Positions 7,021 to 11,877 of a stretch of 11,877 nt of DNA are shown piece after piece. The stretch spans positions 1 through 11,877 of the forward strand of contig SXOY01000043.1 of assembly GCA_005776545.1 (NCBI GenBank), written 5' to 3'. Position numbers and translations under genes: made by a program. The notes beneath the pieces were generated by a model. It had not been told where the DNA came from. It worked only from the letters and a program-made list of their open reading frames with translations, and did no database searches. Position 1 is the stretch's first letter. Each line of letters begins with the position of its first letter. Source of the stretch: Planctomycetia bacterium. GTDB taxonomy: Bacteria; Planctomycetota; Phycisphaerae; Phycisphaerales; UBA1924.

Positions 7021-7401
7021 TTACTTAGCCTTGACGCCCTTCTTACCGGCGACAGTCTTCTTCTTACCCTTACGAGTACGAGCGTTGGACTGTGTGCGCT
7101 GACCGCGGCAGGGGAGACCCTTGCGGTGGCGATCGCCGCGATAGGACTTGATGTCCTTGAGGCGTTGAATGTTCTGCTGCACCTGGCGGCGGAGAGCACC
7201 TTCGACCAGGAAGTTGGAGTCGATCACGTTGTTGATTTTGGCAACATCGGTTTCGGGCAACTCGTTGGAGCGCTTCTCGCCATCGACCTTCGCTTCTTTC
7301 AGAATGGCCGCCGCGAACTTGGGGCCAATTCCGTAGATGTACTGAAGGGCGAAGAAGATTTTCTTCTTGTCGGGAACATCGATACCAGCAATACGTGCCA
7401 C
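7021..7401 (-). CDS. rpsM: 30S ribosomal protein S13
   Basis: 126 residues from the GTG 7399-7401, chosen because GAGGAG lies 7 nt before it and the product then begins MARIAGIDVPDKKK, the conserved S13 start; an in-frame TTG 15 nt further upstream would overlap the ribosome binding site. S13 sits in the head of the 30S subunit and touches the P-site tRNA and the intersubunit bridge. Family features are IYGIGPKFAAAIL (helix-two-turn-helix), LRRQVQQNIQRLKDIKSYRGDRHRKGLPCRGQRTQSNARTRKG and a Lys-rich tail. Follows rpmJ by 27 bp. Confidence 0.99.
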   Translation of the reverse strand: MARIAGIDVPDKKKIFFALQYIYGIGPKFAAAILKEAKVDGEKRSNELPETDVAKINNVIDSNFLVEGALRRQVQQNIQRLKDIKSYRGDRHRKGLPCRGQRTQSNARTRKGKKKTVAGKKGVKAK

Positions 7402-7428
7402 TAGGAGACTCCTCAAAGATCGCTGGGT

Positions 7429-7545
7429 TTAGCCCTGGACCTGTTTGTGCTTGGGATCAGACTTGCAAATCACGCGGACCTTGCCCTTGCGGCGCACGAT
7501 CTGACACGCATTGCACAACCGCTTTACGCTAGAACGAACCTTCAC
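7429..7545 (-). CDS. rpmJ: 50S ribosomal protein L36, zinc-ribbon form
   Basis: A 38-residue protein from the GTG 7543-7545, with GGAG 6 nt upstream. It opens [19 protein letters not shown] and ends [13 protein letters not shown], exactly the family length of the short L36. The four zinc ligands Cys11, Cys14, Cys27 and His33 are all present, so it is the zinc-binding type. L36 joins helices of 23S rRNA in the 50S subunit. It is the first gene behind the promoter at 7672-7700 and keeps the common order infA-rpmJ-rpsM-rpsK. Confidence 0.97.
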   Translation of the reverse strand: MKVRSSVKRLCNACQIVRRKGKVRVICKSDPKHKQVQG

Positions 7546-7671
7546 GGCGAACTCCGATCTTCGAACCACTGCAGAGGCAGGATGCCGCCGCCAGAGCCGA
7601 AACTGAACTTGCTTGCACTGATTGCTACTGACCGGACACGGCCAGAAAGTAGGACAAGTAACAAGGGGGAC

Positions 7672-7700
7672 ATTCTACCCACCAAATGACAAAAAGTCAT
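7672..7700 (-). promoter_or_regulatory. Sigma-70-type promoter for rpmJ and downstream genes
   Basis: On the minus strand ATGACT (-35, 7695-7700, 4 of 6) and TAGAAT (-10, 7672-7677, 5 of 6) are separated by 17 bp. The start would fall near 7665, giving a leader of about 120 nt to rpmJ. A small inverted repeat ATGAC-5-GTCAT (7686-7700) overlaps the -35 box. Confidence 0.5.
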
Positions 7701-7730
7701 GCCACACTGGGAAGTAGCGCCAAACCACGT

Positions 7731-7955
7731 TCATTGACGGAACGTGATCCGGGCTTTGGTCAGGTCATACGGACTGATTTCTACGGTGACGCGATCGCCC
7801 GGGAGGATGCGGATGTAGTTCATTCGCATCTTTCCTGAGACATAGGCCAACACCTCGGTCTTTTGTTCATTTGGCAACCGAACCTTGAACATTGCGTTCG
7901 GGAGGGCTTCGGTAACCACCGCTTCGAAAGTGAGTTTGTCGTCCTGTTTGGCCAT
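7731..7955 (-). CDS. infA: Translation initiation factor IF-1
   Basis: 74 residues from the ATG 7953-7955. A single S1-like OB fold that binds the 30S A site and works with IF-2 and IF-3 during initiation. The match to the family is direct over the whole length: [49 protein letters not shown] and [13 protein letters not shown]. Only a weak ribosome binding site is visible. It lies between ctaB and rpmJ; the 185-bp gap to rpmJ contains a promoter, so infA may be transcribed separately. Confidence 0.98.
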   Translation of the reverse strand: MAKQDDKLTFEAVVTEALPNAMFKVRLPNEQKTEVLAYVSGKMRMNYIRILPGDRVTVEISPYDLTKARITFRQ

Positions 7956-7987
7956 AAAAGAAATCGGTCTCTGCGTTGAAATTCAGG

Positions 7988-8003
7988 CCTCCAAAAGTGG
8001 AGG
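7988..8003. repeat. Perfect hairpin between ctaB and infA
   Basis: CCTCCA-AAAG-TGGAGG gives a 6-bp perfect stem in the infA leader, about 32 bp before the infA start. No T tract follows on the minus strand. Copies of TTCAGGCC lie nearby at 7983 (adjacent, TTCAGGCC shared with the stem) and, in tandem at 10-bp spacing, at 8066 and 8076 across the ctaB stop. Confidence 0.45.
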
Positions 8004-8076
8004 ATTGCTGGGCGGGTATGTTAGGCACCTTCTTGGGGAGAGCAAGCCGTGTCAATTCAAGCACATTCAGGCCCTT

Positions 8077-9132
8077 TCAGGCCTCTTTCATATACAGCCG
8101 AATCAACGTCTCCCCCACTATCCACGCAAACAACAGCGGCATATGCACAATCGACGCGAAGAACACTTTTCTCGCCGCCTCGCGCGATGGGACTCTGGCA
8201 AACTTCACCACCAACGCCGCGTATAGCAACCCGCTCACGATCGCCATCGCTAGATACGGCCAACTCACATGTGGCGTGAGCAACCAGAATGGCAGCACGC
8301 TGAAGATCAACAGCCACACCGTCCAGATCAAACTCGATCTCGCGGTGGCTTTGCCGTCAGGGTCGCTGACGCTCAGGGTCTTGTAACCGCCGCGGGCGTA
8401 GTCCTCGCGATACATCCACCCAATCGCCAAAAAATGCGGCAACTGCCAGGCAAACATGATCGCGACAAAAACCCAGCCGCCTGGCTCCATGAGCGTCGAC
8501 AATCCAAGTTCATGTTTGGCGGCTGCCCAGCCAATGAGTGGGGGCAACGCCCCTGGAATTCCGCCAACATGCGTCGCCCACGGCGTGTGGGTCTTCATCG
8601 GCGTATATATCAAAATATAGGAAAGTACGCAGGCGAGTGACACCAGCGCAGCAGCGGGCCCGCAAAATGCGAGCAAGCACATGACTCCCAGCGCCGAACA
8701 CATCGACCCAAGAACCAGCACAGATCGCGGGTGCACCCGCCCACTGGGTAATGGCCGCCCCATCGTACGTTCCATCTTGGCATCGCGGAATCGTTCGATG
8801 TATTGATTGAGTGCGTTCGCCCCGCCCGCAGATAGCGCGGTGCCGACAATGACCGCACCAAGCAGCACAAGCCACTCATTCGCCGGACGAGAATATTCGA
8901 CAACAGCAACAACAAACCCGACGATCGCAGTAATGACCACATGCCGCGTAATGCCGGGTTTAGTGGTTTCAATCAAGCTGCCAAGAACACTGGGCCGCAC
9001 GCCGCGTGTGCGGGATTTCAGTTCGACAGGAGGCGGCTGTGGAACTTCCACAATCGCGGCGGGTGGACTGTTGATGATGCTGGAGGTGGGCACAGGAGAG
9101 GATGGTAGGAAGGCCATTACCCGAGGCTGCAC
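8077..9132 (-). CDS. ctaB: Protoheme IX farnesyltransferase (heme O synthase)
   Basis: 351 residues from the GTG 9130-9132, chosen because GGGAGGA stands 5-6 nt before it; an ATG 15 nt later has no such site. The enzyme adds a farnesyl group to heme b to make heme O for terminal oxidases, in the cytoplasmic membrane. It belongs to the UbiA family. Visible motifs are NALNQYIERFRDAKMERTMGRP (106-127), the prenyl-diphosphate and magnesium site; YTPMKTHTPWATHVGGIPGALPPLIGW (176-202); and WQLPHFLAIGWMYREDYARGGYKTL (229-253). About eight or nine hydrophobic helices alternate with these loops. A Pro-rich N-terminal extension of about 45 residues precedes the first helix. No other oxidase gene is in the window. 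Also named cyoE. Confidence 0.97.
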   Translation of the reverse strand: MQPRVMAFLPSSPVPTSSIINSPPAAIVEVPQPPPVELKSRTRGVRPSVLGSLIETTKPGITRHVVITAIVGFVVAVVEYSRPANEWLVLLGAVIVGTALSAGGANALNQYIERFRDAKMERTMGRPLPSGRVHPRSVLVLGSMCSALGVMCLLAFCGPAAALVSLACVLSYILIYTPMKTHTPWATHVGGIPGALPPLIGWAAAKHELGLSTLMEPGGWVFVAIMFAWQLPHFLAIGWMYREDYARGGYKTLSVSDPDGKATARSSLIWTVWLLIFSVLPFWLLTPHVSWPYLAMAIVSGLLYAALVVKFARVPSREAARKVFFASIVHMPLLFAWIVGETLIRLYMKEA

Positions 9133-9314
9133 TCAAGTCCTCCCATCACCAAACCCAACCAAACCGCGCGACCGTCGCAATTAATATGTCCTTTAGGTCT
9201 TATCCGCACTATTCCTTCCATTCCGGGTACACTCAGCTATGACCAGAAAACCCAAATCACCACGAACTGACACTAACCTCTGACAGTTTCCGCTGACAAG
9301 GTCCAACAAGGCAT

Positions 9315-9527
9315 ATGGAAAGTATCTTCAGCCCAGCATTCAGTTATCTTTCGCCGAAATCGACGGCAAGGAAATACGCTGAGTTGACGTCAATCCTGCG
9401 ACAAGACCGCTCTTCGTTCGCAAAGAAGACAATGAAAAGTCCTAAACTCGCACCGGTGACCCCACCAGTGAACTCAAGGCCTGTGAGATCGCAGGCTTTA
9501 TCACGCATCGGTGGAGTCCATAAATGA
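9315..9527 (+). CDS. Short ORF translationally coupled to metallopeptidase gene
   Basis: A 70-residue basic product (MESIFSPAFSYLSPKSTARK... to SRIGGVHK) without a recognised domain; Ser, Lys and Pro are frequent, and residues 20-35 (YAELTSILRQDRSSFAKK) could be helical. AAGG lies just before the ATG. Its stop overlaps the start of the next gene as ATGA (9524-9527), a common sign of coupled translation. It could be a small partner (regulator or antitoxin-like) of the peptidase, or simply a leader ORF. I cannot assign a function. Confidence 0.42.
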   Translation: MESIFSPAFSYLSPKSTARKYAELTSILRQDRSSFAKKTMKSPKLAPVTPPVNSRPVRSQALSRIGGVHK

Positions 9528-10378
9528 TCCCCGTACGACGCAAATGGCCGAGAAAGGCAAGTGATTCGAAGCCTCCTGACTCAAGTGCTTCAGACCGCGC
9601 CCTCCTGGACCAATTGCTCACCGACTCTCGGCTCTACCACAAGAGCGCCCAGTTCCGCGATCTTCTCACATTTGTTACCCGCCTTCGCTCTTTCGCACCT
9701 TTCAATGCCATGCTCCTGCACATTCAAAAGCCTGGCCTCAGCTATGCCGCAACCGCAGAAGATTGGAAAGCTCGCTTCGACCGCACCATCAAACCCGATT
9801 CTCGCCCCCTCCTCATTCTGTGGCCCTTCGGCCCAGTGTCCCTCGTGTACGATGTTCTCGACACAGTCGGCCCAGAGCTTCCCCAGGCGGTGGAGACTTT
9901 TTTCGCCCGTGGCCCAATCAATGCAGAACGGCTGACGTTGTGCCTCAAGGCGGTCGAGAGAAAATCAATCTACTGCGACTTCATCGACGCCGGCGATTTC
10001 AAGGCAGGCTCAATCCGACTGCTCAGACGCTCAGAGATTCCCACCGACTACTCGCAGTACCTGATCAAACTCAACAGAAACCACGAACCCGCCACTCAAT
10101 TCGCCACTCTCACGCATGAACTTGCCCATCTCTTTCTGGGTCATTTGGGCTTGGACCTAAAACTGAAAATTGCAGAGTCGCGTTCCTCCACACATACCCA
10201 ACACGAACTCGAAGCCGAATCCGTAGCCTATTTGGTGTGTGCTCGAAACGGTGTAGAAAACGCATCCGAAACCTACCTCGCGAAATACGTGGATTCAAAC
10301 ACCACCGTTGAAACGCTCGACCTCTATCGCATCATGCACGCCGCAGGTCAAATCGAACATGTCCTGGGTCTCAAGTAA
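9524..10378 (+). CDS. ArdC/ImmA-IrrE-like zinc metallopeptidase
   Basis: 284 residues; the ATG at 9524 has GGAG 8 nt before it and overlaps the preceding stop. The N-terminal part (about 25-110: ALLDQLLTDSRLYHKSAQFRDLLTFVTRL, FNAMLLHIQKPG, ATAEDWKARF, PLLILWPFGPVSLVYDV) resembles the ArdC N-terminal antirestriction/ssDNA-binding domain in layout. The C-terminal part holds the zinc site FATLTHELAHLFLGHLG (193-209; His198, Glu199, His202) and QHELEAESVAYLVCARNG (226-243), which gives the third ligand. Relatives include ArdC antirestriction proteins and ImmA/IrrE-type proteases that cut phage or stress repressors. No signal peptide, so cytoplasmic. The substrate is unknown; a partner repressor is not visible unless it is the short upstream ORF. 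Confidence 0.8.
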   Translation: MIPVRRKWPRKASDSKPPDSSASDRALLDQLLTDSRLYHKSAQFRDLLTFVTRLRSFAPFNAMLLHIQKPGLSYAATAEDWKARFDRTIKPDSRPLLILWPFGPVSLVYDVLDTVGPELPQAVETFFARGPINAERLTLCLKAVERKSIYCDFIDAGDFKAGSIRLLRRSEIPTDYSQYLIKLNRNHEPATQFATLTHELAHLFLGHLGLDLKLKIAESRSSTHTQHELEAESVAYLVCARNGVENASETYLAKYVDSNTTVETLDLYRIMHAAGQIEHVLGLK

Positions 10379-10498
10379 ACACTTCTACCGAGCGCTGGCT
10401 GGTTCTTCCTCACAAAGATAGTCGCGCGGCGCAATAAGCTGTTAGCCACCGTACCGCTCAGTACGCGTGCCGTTTCACATCATGGCACCTTCCTAAGC

Positions 10499-10547
10499 AG
10501 CACGCTTCAGCGTGCTTACCCCTATTAGACCCGTCCTTCAGGGCGGG
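10499..10547. repeat. Pair of TTCA-loop hairpins (REP-like or IS200/IS605-end-like)
   Basis: Two 7-bp stems, each closed by the loop TTCA, lie 13 bp apart: AGCACGC/GCGTGCT (10499-10516, perfect) and CCCGTCC/GGGCGGG (10530-10547, one G-T). TACCCC (10517-10522) can also pair with GGGGTA (10545-10550). This layout is typical of REP/BIME units and of subterminal hairpins of IS200/IS605 elements. No transposase gene is beside it, so it is a solo or decayed copy. Confidence 0.6.
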
Positions 10548-10578
10548 GTAGAAACGCCCGCACAACACACCTCCCCGC

Positions 10579-10618
10579 AAGCGCAGCGCTTCCTCAGAAA
10601 AACAGTCGCGAACGCGAC
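10579..10618. repeat. Two further palindromes in the 10.4-10.7 kb intergenic region
   Basis: AAGCGC-A-GCGCTT (10579-10591) and GTCGCG-AA-CGCGAC (10605-10618) are perfect inverted repeats 13 bp apart. With loops of one or two bases they are better seen as DNA sites than RNA hairpins. They continue the row of inverted repeats that starts at 10499. Confidence 0.6.
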
Positions 10619-10657
10619 GCTTTATCAAGTCTTCTGTCTTCAAAAGGAGATGGAGGT

Positions 10658-10687
10658 GTGGAGGAAGGAACTTGGTCCTTCCTCCAC
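10658..10687. repeat. 12-bp perfect inverted repeat
   Basis: GTGGAGGAAGGA (10658-10669) and TCCTTCCTCCAC (10676-10687) flank a 6-bp loop. It lies 70 bp before the RhuM-type start. The arms are purine/pyrimidine-pure over most of their length. No T tract follows on the plus strand. It could be a transcript end of the region to the left, an operator, or part of a mobile-element end. Confidence 0.7.
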
Positions 10688-10756
10688 TTCAGCGCGATTA
10701 TGATCCCCCAGAACCAACCTGCCCCAAACCCCCAACCCAACACCAAGGATCCCACA

Positions 10757-11371
10757 ATGACCAGCATCAAACCCACCCACGACACAATCAACGGCCCCGA
10801 AGGCACCATCATCCTCTACCAGACCGAGGATGGCCGAACCCGCATCGACTGCCGCTTCGAAAACGAGACCATCTGGCTCACTCAGGCTTTGATGGCTGAC
10901 CTGTTTCAGGTAACTGTCCCAACTATTAACGAACACCTCAAGGGACTGCTTTCTGAGGGTGAAATCGATGCAAATCGAACTATTCGGAATTTCCGAATAG
11001 TTCGTTCTGAAGGCTCTCGCGATGTCGCCCGCGACATCGAACACTACCCCCTCCCCGCCATCCTCGCCGTCGGTTTCCGCGTCCGCTCCACTCGCGGCAC
11101 CCAATTCCGCCAATGGGCCGCCGCCCGCCTCTCTGAATTCCTGGTGAAGGGCTTCACCATGGACGATGAACGCCTGAAAAACCCGCCACTAAAAGGCAGC
11201 GGCGCGCCCGACTACTTCGATGAACTCATGGAACGCATCCGTGATATCCGTTCCTCCGAGCGGCGCTTCTATCAAAAGGTCCTCGACATCTTCGCCACCA
11301 GCGTCGACTACGCACCCAACGCCGAGCAGTCTCAGCTATTTTTCGCAACCGTTCAGAACAAGATGCGATAG
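10757..11371 (+). pseudogene. RhuM-family protein, C-terminally truncated and decaying
   Basis: 204 residues from the ATG at 10757 (AGGA 7 nt before it). The family, named after RhuM from Salmonella SPI-3, has an N-terminal DNA-binding-like domain and an otherwise unknown role; it is common near mobile elements. Diagnostic segments: IILYQTEDGRTRIDCRFENETIWLTQALMADLF, INEHLKGLLSEGEID, TIRNFRIVRSEGSRDVARDIEHYPLPAILAVGFRVRS, RGTQFRQWAAARLSEFLVKGFTMDDERLKNPPL, PDYFDELMERIRDIRSSERRFYQKVLDIFATSVDY and FFATVQNKM. Intact members continue for 100 or more residues with W-A and then an H-TAAELI segment. Here TAG follows KMR, and reading on gives AEVHYSTAT, a second stop at 11399, LLI, then a third stop at 11411. 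Two of these stops are one substitution away from the expected Trp and Glu codons. Confidence 0.82.
10976..11004. repeat. 29-bp near-perfect palindrome inside the RhuM gene
   Basis: CGAACTATTCGGAA and TTCCGAATAGTTCG are exact reverse complements around a single central T. The DNA encodes the conserved peptide RTIRNFRIVR of the family, so the palindrome coincides with a coding constraint. Confidence 0.85.
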
Positions 11372-11405
11372 GCAGAAGTCCACTATTCCACTGCAACGTA
11401 ATTGT

Positions 11406-11414
11406 TGATATAAT
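11406..11414 (+). promoter_or_regulatory. Extended -10 promoter for the DUF433/DUF5615 pair
   Basis: TGATATAAT is a perfect extended -10 element (TGnTATAAT). It ends 6 nt before the ATG at 11421, so the predicted transcript start falls at the start codon itself. The -35 region is poor, as is often so with extended -10 promoters. No ribosome binding site lies in between. Confidence 0.65.
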
Positions 11415-11420
11415 CACCCC

Positions 11421-11636
11421 ATGATCCGGAGTTCAGTCTTCCATTCCGATCCAGCGATCCTCGGTGGAACGGTCGTCTTCAAAGGCACCCGTGTCCCTCT
11501 GCAAAATCTCATCGATTACCTCGAAGGTGGCTATACGCTCGACGAGTTTCTTGAAGATTTCCCATCAGTAACCCGTGAGCAAGCGATCCAGGGACTCGAA
11601 GAAGCACGCAGGCTATTAAACGAGACCGCCGCGTGA
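11421..11636 (+). CDS. DUF433 protein, putative antitoxin
   Basis: 71 residues. An in-frame TGA at 11406-11408 means that the ATG at 11421 is the first possible ATG. The family core is complete: HSDPAILGGTVVFKGTRVPLQNLIDYLEGGYTLDEFLEDFPSVTREQAIQGLEEARRLL. DUF433 proteins are small helix-turn-helix proteins commonly encoded just before a PIN-like DUF5615 protein, and the pair is regarded as a likely type II toxin-antitoxin system. Here its stop overlaps the next start by one base (TGATG), which fits coupled translation. The gene has no Shine-Dalgarno sequence and probably gives a leaderless mRNA. Antitoxin function is inferred from the pairing, not shown. Confidence 0.9.
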   Translation: MIRSSVFHSDPAILGGTVVFKGTRVPLQNLIDYLEGGYTLDEFLEDFPSVTREQAIQGLEEARRLLNETAA

Positions 11637-11877
11637 TGATCCTGCTTGACGAGTGCCTGCCGAAAAGACTCGCAAAGTCCCTTCCAGGGCACGATGTTCG
11701 TACCGTTCGCCAGATGAATTGGCTCGGTCTGAGCAATGGCAAACTCTTGATGCCGCGGTTGATTTCGACCTTTATCACCGTTGACAAGAACCTGGTGAAG
11801 CAGCAAAGTCTCGACGGGCGGCACCTTGTGGTAGTTGTCTTGCGGGTAATGTCGAACAAAATCGACGACATTTCGCC
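11636..11877 (+). CDS. DUF5615 PIN-like protein, putative toxin (3' end outside window)
   Basis: 80 codons visible from the ATG at 11636 (a GTG one codon earlier is possible). MILLDECLPKRLAKSLPGHDVRTVRQMNWLGLSNGKLL matches the family start, with Asp5 and Glu6 in the acidic site; FITVDKNLVKQQSLDGRHLVVVVLRVMSNKIDDIS matches the later part, with Asp50. PIN-like proteins are predicted metal-dependent RNases. Between them residues 39-45 (MPRLIST) do not fit the family, while the neighbouring frame over 11749-11769 reads DAAVDFD, which does. This suggests one lost base near 11748 and two near 11770, a net loss of one codon. The family's conserved FDV strand is therefore altered, and activity is doubtful. 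Confidence 0.85.
   Translation, partial: MILLDECLPKRLAKSLPGHDVRTVRQMNWLGLSNGKLLMPRLISTFITVDKNLVKQQSLDGRHLVVVVLRVMSNKIDDIS

Noticed and set aside
4376..7798. Three GCGATCGC octamers (4376, 7129, 7791), as in the cyanobacterial HIP1 repeat
   Set aside because: Two lie in coding sequence where codons explain them (Gly-Asp-Arg in S13, Gly-Asp-Arg in IF-1); three in 12 kb is not enough to claim a repeat family.
8018..8055. Possible infA promoter: perfect TTGACA (8050-8055, minus strand) and TAACAT (8018-8023)
   Set aside because: The spacing is 26 bp, too long; pairing TAACAT with TTGCTC gives 16 bp but only a 3-of-6 match at -35.
8510..8972. Open frames overlapping ctaB on the same strand
   Set aside because: They are other frames of a very clear heme O synthase; products are Trp/Cys/Arg-rich and look like shadows.
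10458..10643. 61-codon minus-strand frame across the hairpin cluster
   Set aside because: Its sequence is made of the inverted repeats themselves, and nothing resembles a transposase; treated as non-coding.
10657..10757. Upstream GTG start at 10658 for the RhuM-type gene
   Set aside because: The extra 33 residues are not family-like and would be encoded by the inverted repeat; the ATG at 10757 has AGGA at the right distance and matches the family start.

Overview
The window looks like chromosomal DNA of a bacterium from the Planctomycetota, most likely of the Phycisphaerae type. This is an inference from three things: a secreted protein ending in a planctomycete-style PEP-CTERM variant (VPTAPS, a hydrophobic stretch, then RRQRR), an L17 protein with a large internal insertion, and a compact alpha-operon remnant behind a heme O synthase gene. 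Base composition is moderately GC-rich. No rRNA, CRISPR array or intact transposase is visible.

Positions 1-870: the 5' end of a minus-strand sugar phosphate isomerase/epimerase-like gene runs off the left edge. It is followed by a poorly coding stretch (87-401, only a doubtful small ORF), a small putative lipoprotein and a minus-strand tRNA-Gly(CCC). Positions 913-3529 (minus strand) hold pheS followed by two tandem, clearly paralogous four-helix membrane proteins and a small YW..ERxxALEyLRR protein. pheT is not adjacent. A PEP-CTERM-like exported protein (plus strand, 3673-4353) is divergent from pheS and convergent with rplQ.

Positions 4432-9132 (minus strand, read right to left) form the housekeeping core: ctaB, infA, rpmJ, rpsM, rpsK, rpoA, rplQ, ending at a clear intrinsic terminator. 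rpsD is absent between rpsK and rpoA, and secY-adk-map is absent before infA. The most notable point here is a second strong intrinsic terminator or attenuator placed 8 nt after the rpsM stop, inside the operon. Further stem-loops lie in the rpsK-rpoA and rpoA-rplQ gaps. A promoter is visible between infA and rpmJ.

Positions 9315-11877 (plus strand) are accessory in character. A short ORF overlaps by ATGA an ArdC/ImmA-like zinc metallopeptidase. A 190-bp cluster of five inverted repeats (REP-like or IS200/IS605-end-like) follows, then a decayed, C-terminally truncated RhuM-family gene, then a DUF433/DUF5615 toxin-antitoxin-like pair. The DUF433 gene appears to be leaderless. The DUF5615 gene carries what looks like a compensated double frameshift and runs off the right edge.

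I did not find a system that I can call new with confidence. The best leads are the intra-operon attenuator, the leaderless DUF433 gene with its altered PIN-like partner, the coupled short ORF/metallopeptidase pair, and the pheS-linked tandem membrane proteins.
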